In this document: positions 63,233 to 64,000 of the stretch, one piece after another
Layout: each line of letters begins with the position of its first letter
Position numbering within the stretch: the stretch's first letter is position 1
From: an uncultured Verrucomicrobiota bacterium
Lineage (GTDB): Bacteria > Verrucomicrobiota > Kiritimatiellia > CAIQIC01 > Lenti-01
DNA length: 64,000 bases
Assembly (NCBI GenBank): GCA_938003985.1
Contig: CALKWZ010000087.1
Coordinates: 1-64,000 of the forward strand
Direction of reading: 5' to 3'
Program-made: the position numbers and the translations under genes
Notes under the pieces: generated by a model
The model's database searches: none
What the model was told of the DNA's origin: nothing
What the model saw: the letters and a program-made list of their open reading frames with translations, nothing else

Positions 63233-64000
63233 ATGATCGACCTGCATTGCCATTCGACGTTTTCCGACGGTTCCCTCGCGCCCGAACAGCTCATCGCGGA
63301 GGCCGCGAAAATCGGCCTCGCCGCGCTGGCGCTGACGGACCACGACACCACGGCGGGGCTGCCGCGCTTCCTGGCGGCCGCCGCGGGCACTTCGGTGCGC
63401 GCGGTGCCGGGCGTGGAATTGAGCGTGGACTGCTCGTCGGGCGTGATGCACATGCTCGGCTATTGGATGGATCTGGAGAACCCCGAGCTCCTGCGCCAGA
63501 TGGCCTGGATCCGCGACGGCCGCGAAATGCGCAACCGCGCCATGCTGGAGAAGCTCAACGCGCTGGGCCTCGCCATGACCTGGGAGGAAGTGCAGGCGTT
63601 CGCGGGCGAAGACGTCGTCGGCCGGCCGCACTTCGCGCAGGTCATGCTGCAGAAGGGCTACGCGAAGGACAAGAACGAAGCCTTCGACAAGTGGCTCGGC
63701 GACGGCAAGCCGGGCTATGCCGACCGGCCGCGCCTCACCGCGGAAACGGCCGTGGCGCTGATCCGGCAGGCCGGCGGCGTGGCCGTGCTGGCGCATCCGT
63801 TCTCGCTCCGGGTCGGCAAGGACGCGCTGGCGTCGCTGTTCATCGAACTGGCGGCCGCGGGCCTCGCCGGCGTGGAGTGCTACTATTCCGAACACTCGGC
63901 CGATTTGACGAAGGAATATCTCGTCATGGCCAAGCAGGCCAACCTGGTGCCGACGGGCGGGTCCGATTTCCACGGCGAAGTCTCGCCCGGCATCCATCTG
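63233..64000 (+). CDS. PHP-domain phosphoesterase (3'-truncated by the window edge)
   Basis: The visible 256 residues begin MIDLHCHSTFSDG, with the PHP metal ligands HxH near residues 5-7, then LTDHDTTAGL near 36 and GVELS near 63 and, later, LAHP (near 188) and the GSDFHG motif near 245. This matches the YciV/RnaseAM-type family that removes nucleotides from 5' ends of RNA or hydrolyses 3',5'-nucleoside bisphosphates. The ATG follows immediately after the repeat at 63071-63222, so there is no visible promoter of its own. The rest of the gene is outside the window. Confidence 0.92.
   Translation, partial: MIDLHCHSTFSDGSLAPEQLIAEAAKIGLAALALTDHDTTAGLPRFLAAAAGTSVRAVPGVELSVDCSSGVMHMLGYWMDLENPELLRQMAWIRDGREMRNRAMLEKLNALGLAMTWEEVQAFAGEDVVGRPHFAQVMLQKGYAKDKNEAFDKWLGDGKPGYADRPRLTAETAVALIRQAGGVAVLAHPFSLRVGKDALASLFIELAAAGLAGVECYYSEHSADLTKEYLVMAKQANLVPTGGSDFHGEVSPGIHL

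Overview
The window is one high-GC bacterial chromosome segment with densely packed housekeeping genes, short spacers, several unrelated intergenic repeat families and one very large secreted-protein gene. The combination of a PEP-CTERM protein, a lone pseudopilin with an FTLIELLVVIAIIA head, an Asp-type MurA and a giant autotransporter-strand/fibronectin-like protein points to the PVC superphylum, most likely a Kiritimatiellota/Verrucomicrobiota relative. That placement is inference; there is no rRNA gene here to confirm it.

Layout. 1-3.2 kb: a small secreted protein, an AT-richer PIF1-like helicase with a topoisomerase-type zinc finger bounded by an 18-bp inverted repeat, then about 0.85 kb of repeat-rich non-coding DNA. 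3.2-14.7 kb: mutS divergent from infA, a LolA-like/thioredoxin fusion, a pseudouridine synthase, an FHA-GGDEF diguanylate cyclase, a STAS/AsmA-like/queuosine-precursor-transporter cluster, a 5'-nucleotidase, a DUF212 membrane protein and a pseudopilin. 14.8-20.0 kb: glmS-murA-DUF362-ferredoxin operon; the first two enzymes feed UDP-GlcNAc into peptidoglycan, the last two are Fe-S redox proteins. 20.0-27.5 kb: a GGQ release-factor-like gene, folP, ftsH, a HAD phosphatase, pyruvate kinase, DUF6941, an orphan hypC and a hemW-like radical SAM gene. 27.5-33.2 kb: an MBL hydrolase divergent from a chain of five genes joined by start/stop overlaps (two Opp-type ATPases, O-antigen ligase, glycosyltransferase, RlmL-like methyltransferase). 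33.3-43.3 kb: gatCAB for tRNA transamidation, arginine genes argJ-argB-argD, rplM-rpsI, tRNA-Asn and an amidohydrolase. 43.6-60.2 kb: a PEP-CTERM protein, a protein with Ca-binding type-3 repeats and the 4,916-residue giant, which together look like a cell-surface/secreted locus. 60.2-64 kb: an M50-like membrane protease, rpsA (six S1 domains) and a PHP phosphoesterase cut by the window end.

The most unusual content is (i) the giant protein with its repeated modules and an Asp-rich DxDxDRxGD motif, (ii) palindromic repeats, including a MITE-like element whose end supplies stop codons to two unrelated genes and hairpins with the same frame but swapped stem arms, (iii) the bounded AT-richer helicase unit, and (iv) a MurA with Asp in place of the catalytic Cys that fosfomycin attacks.
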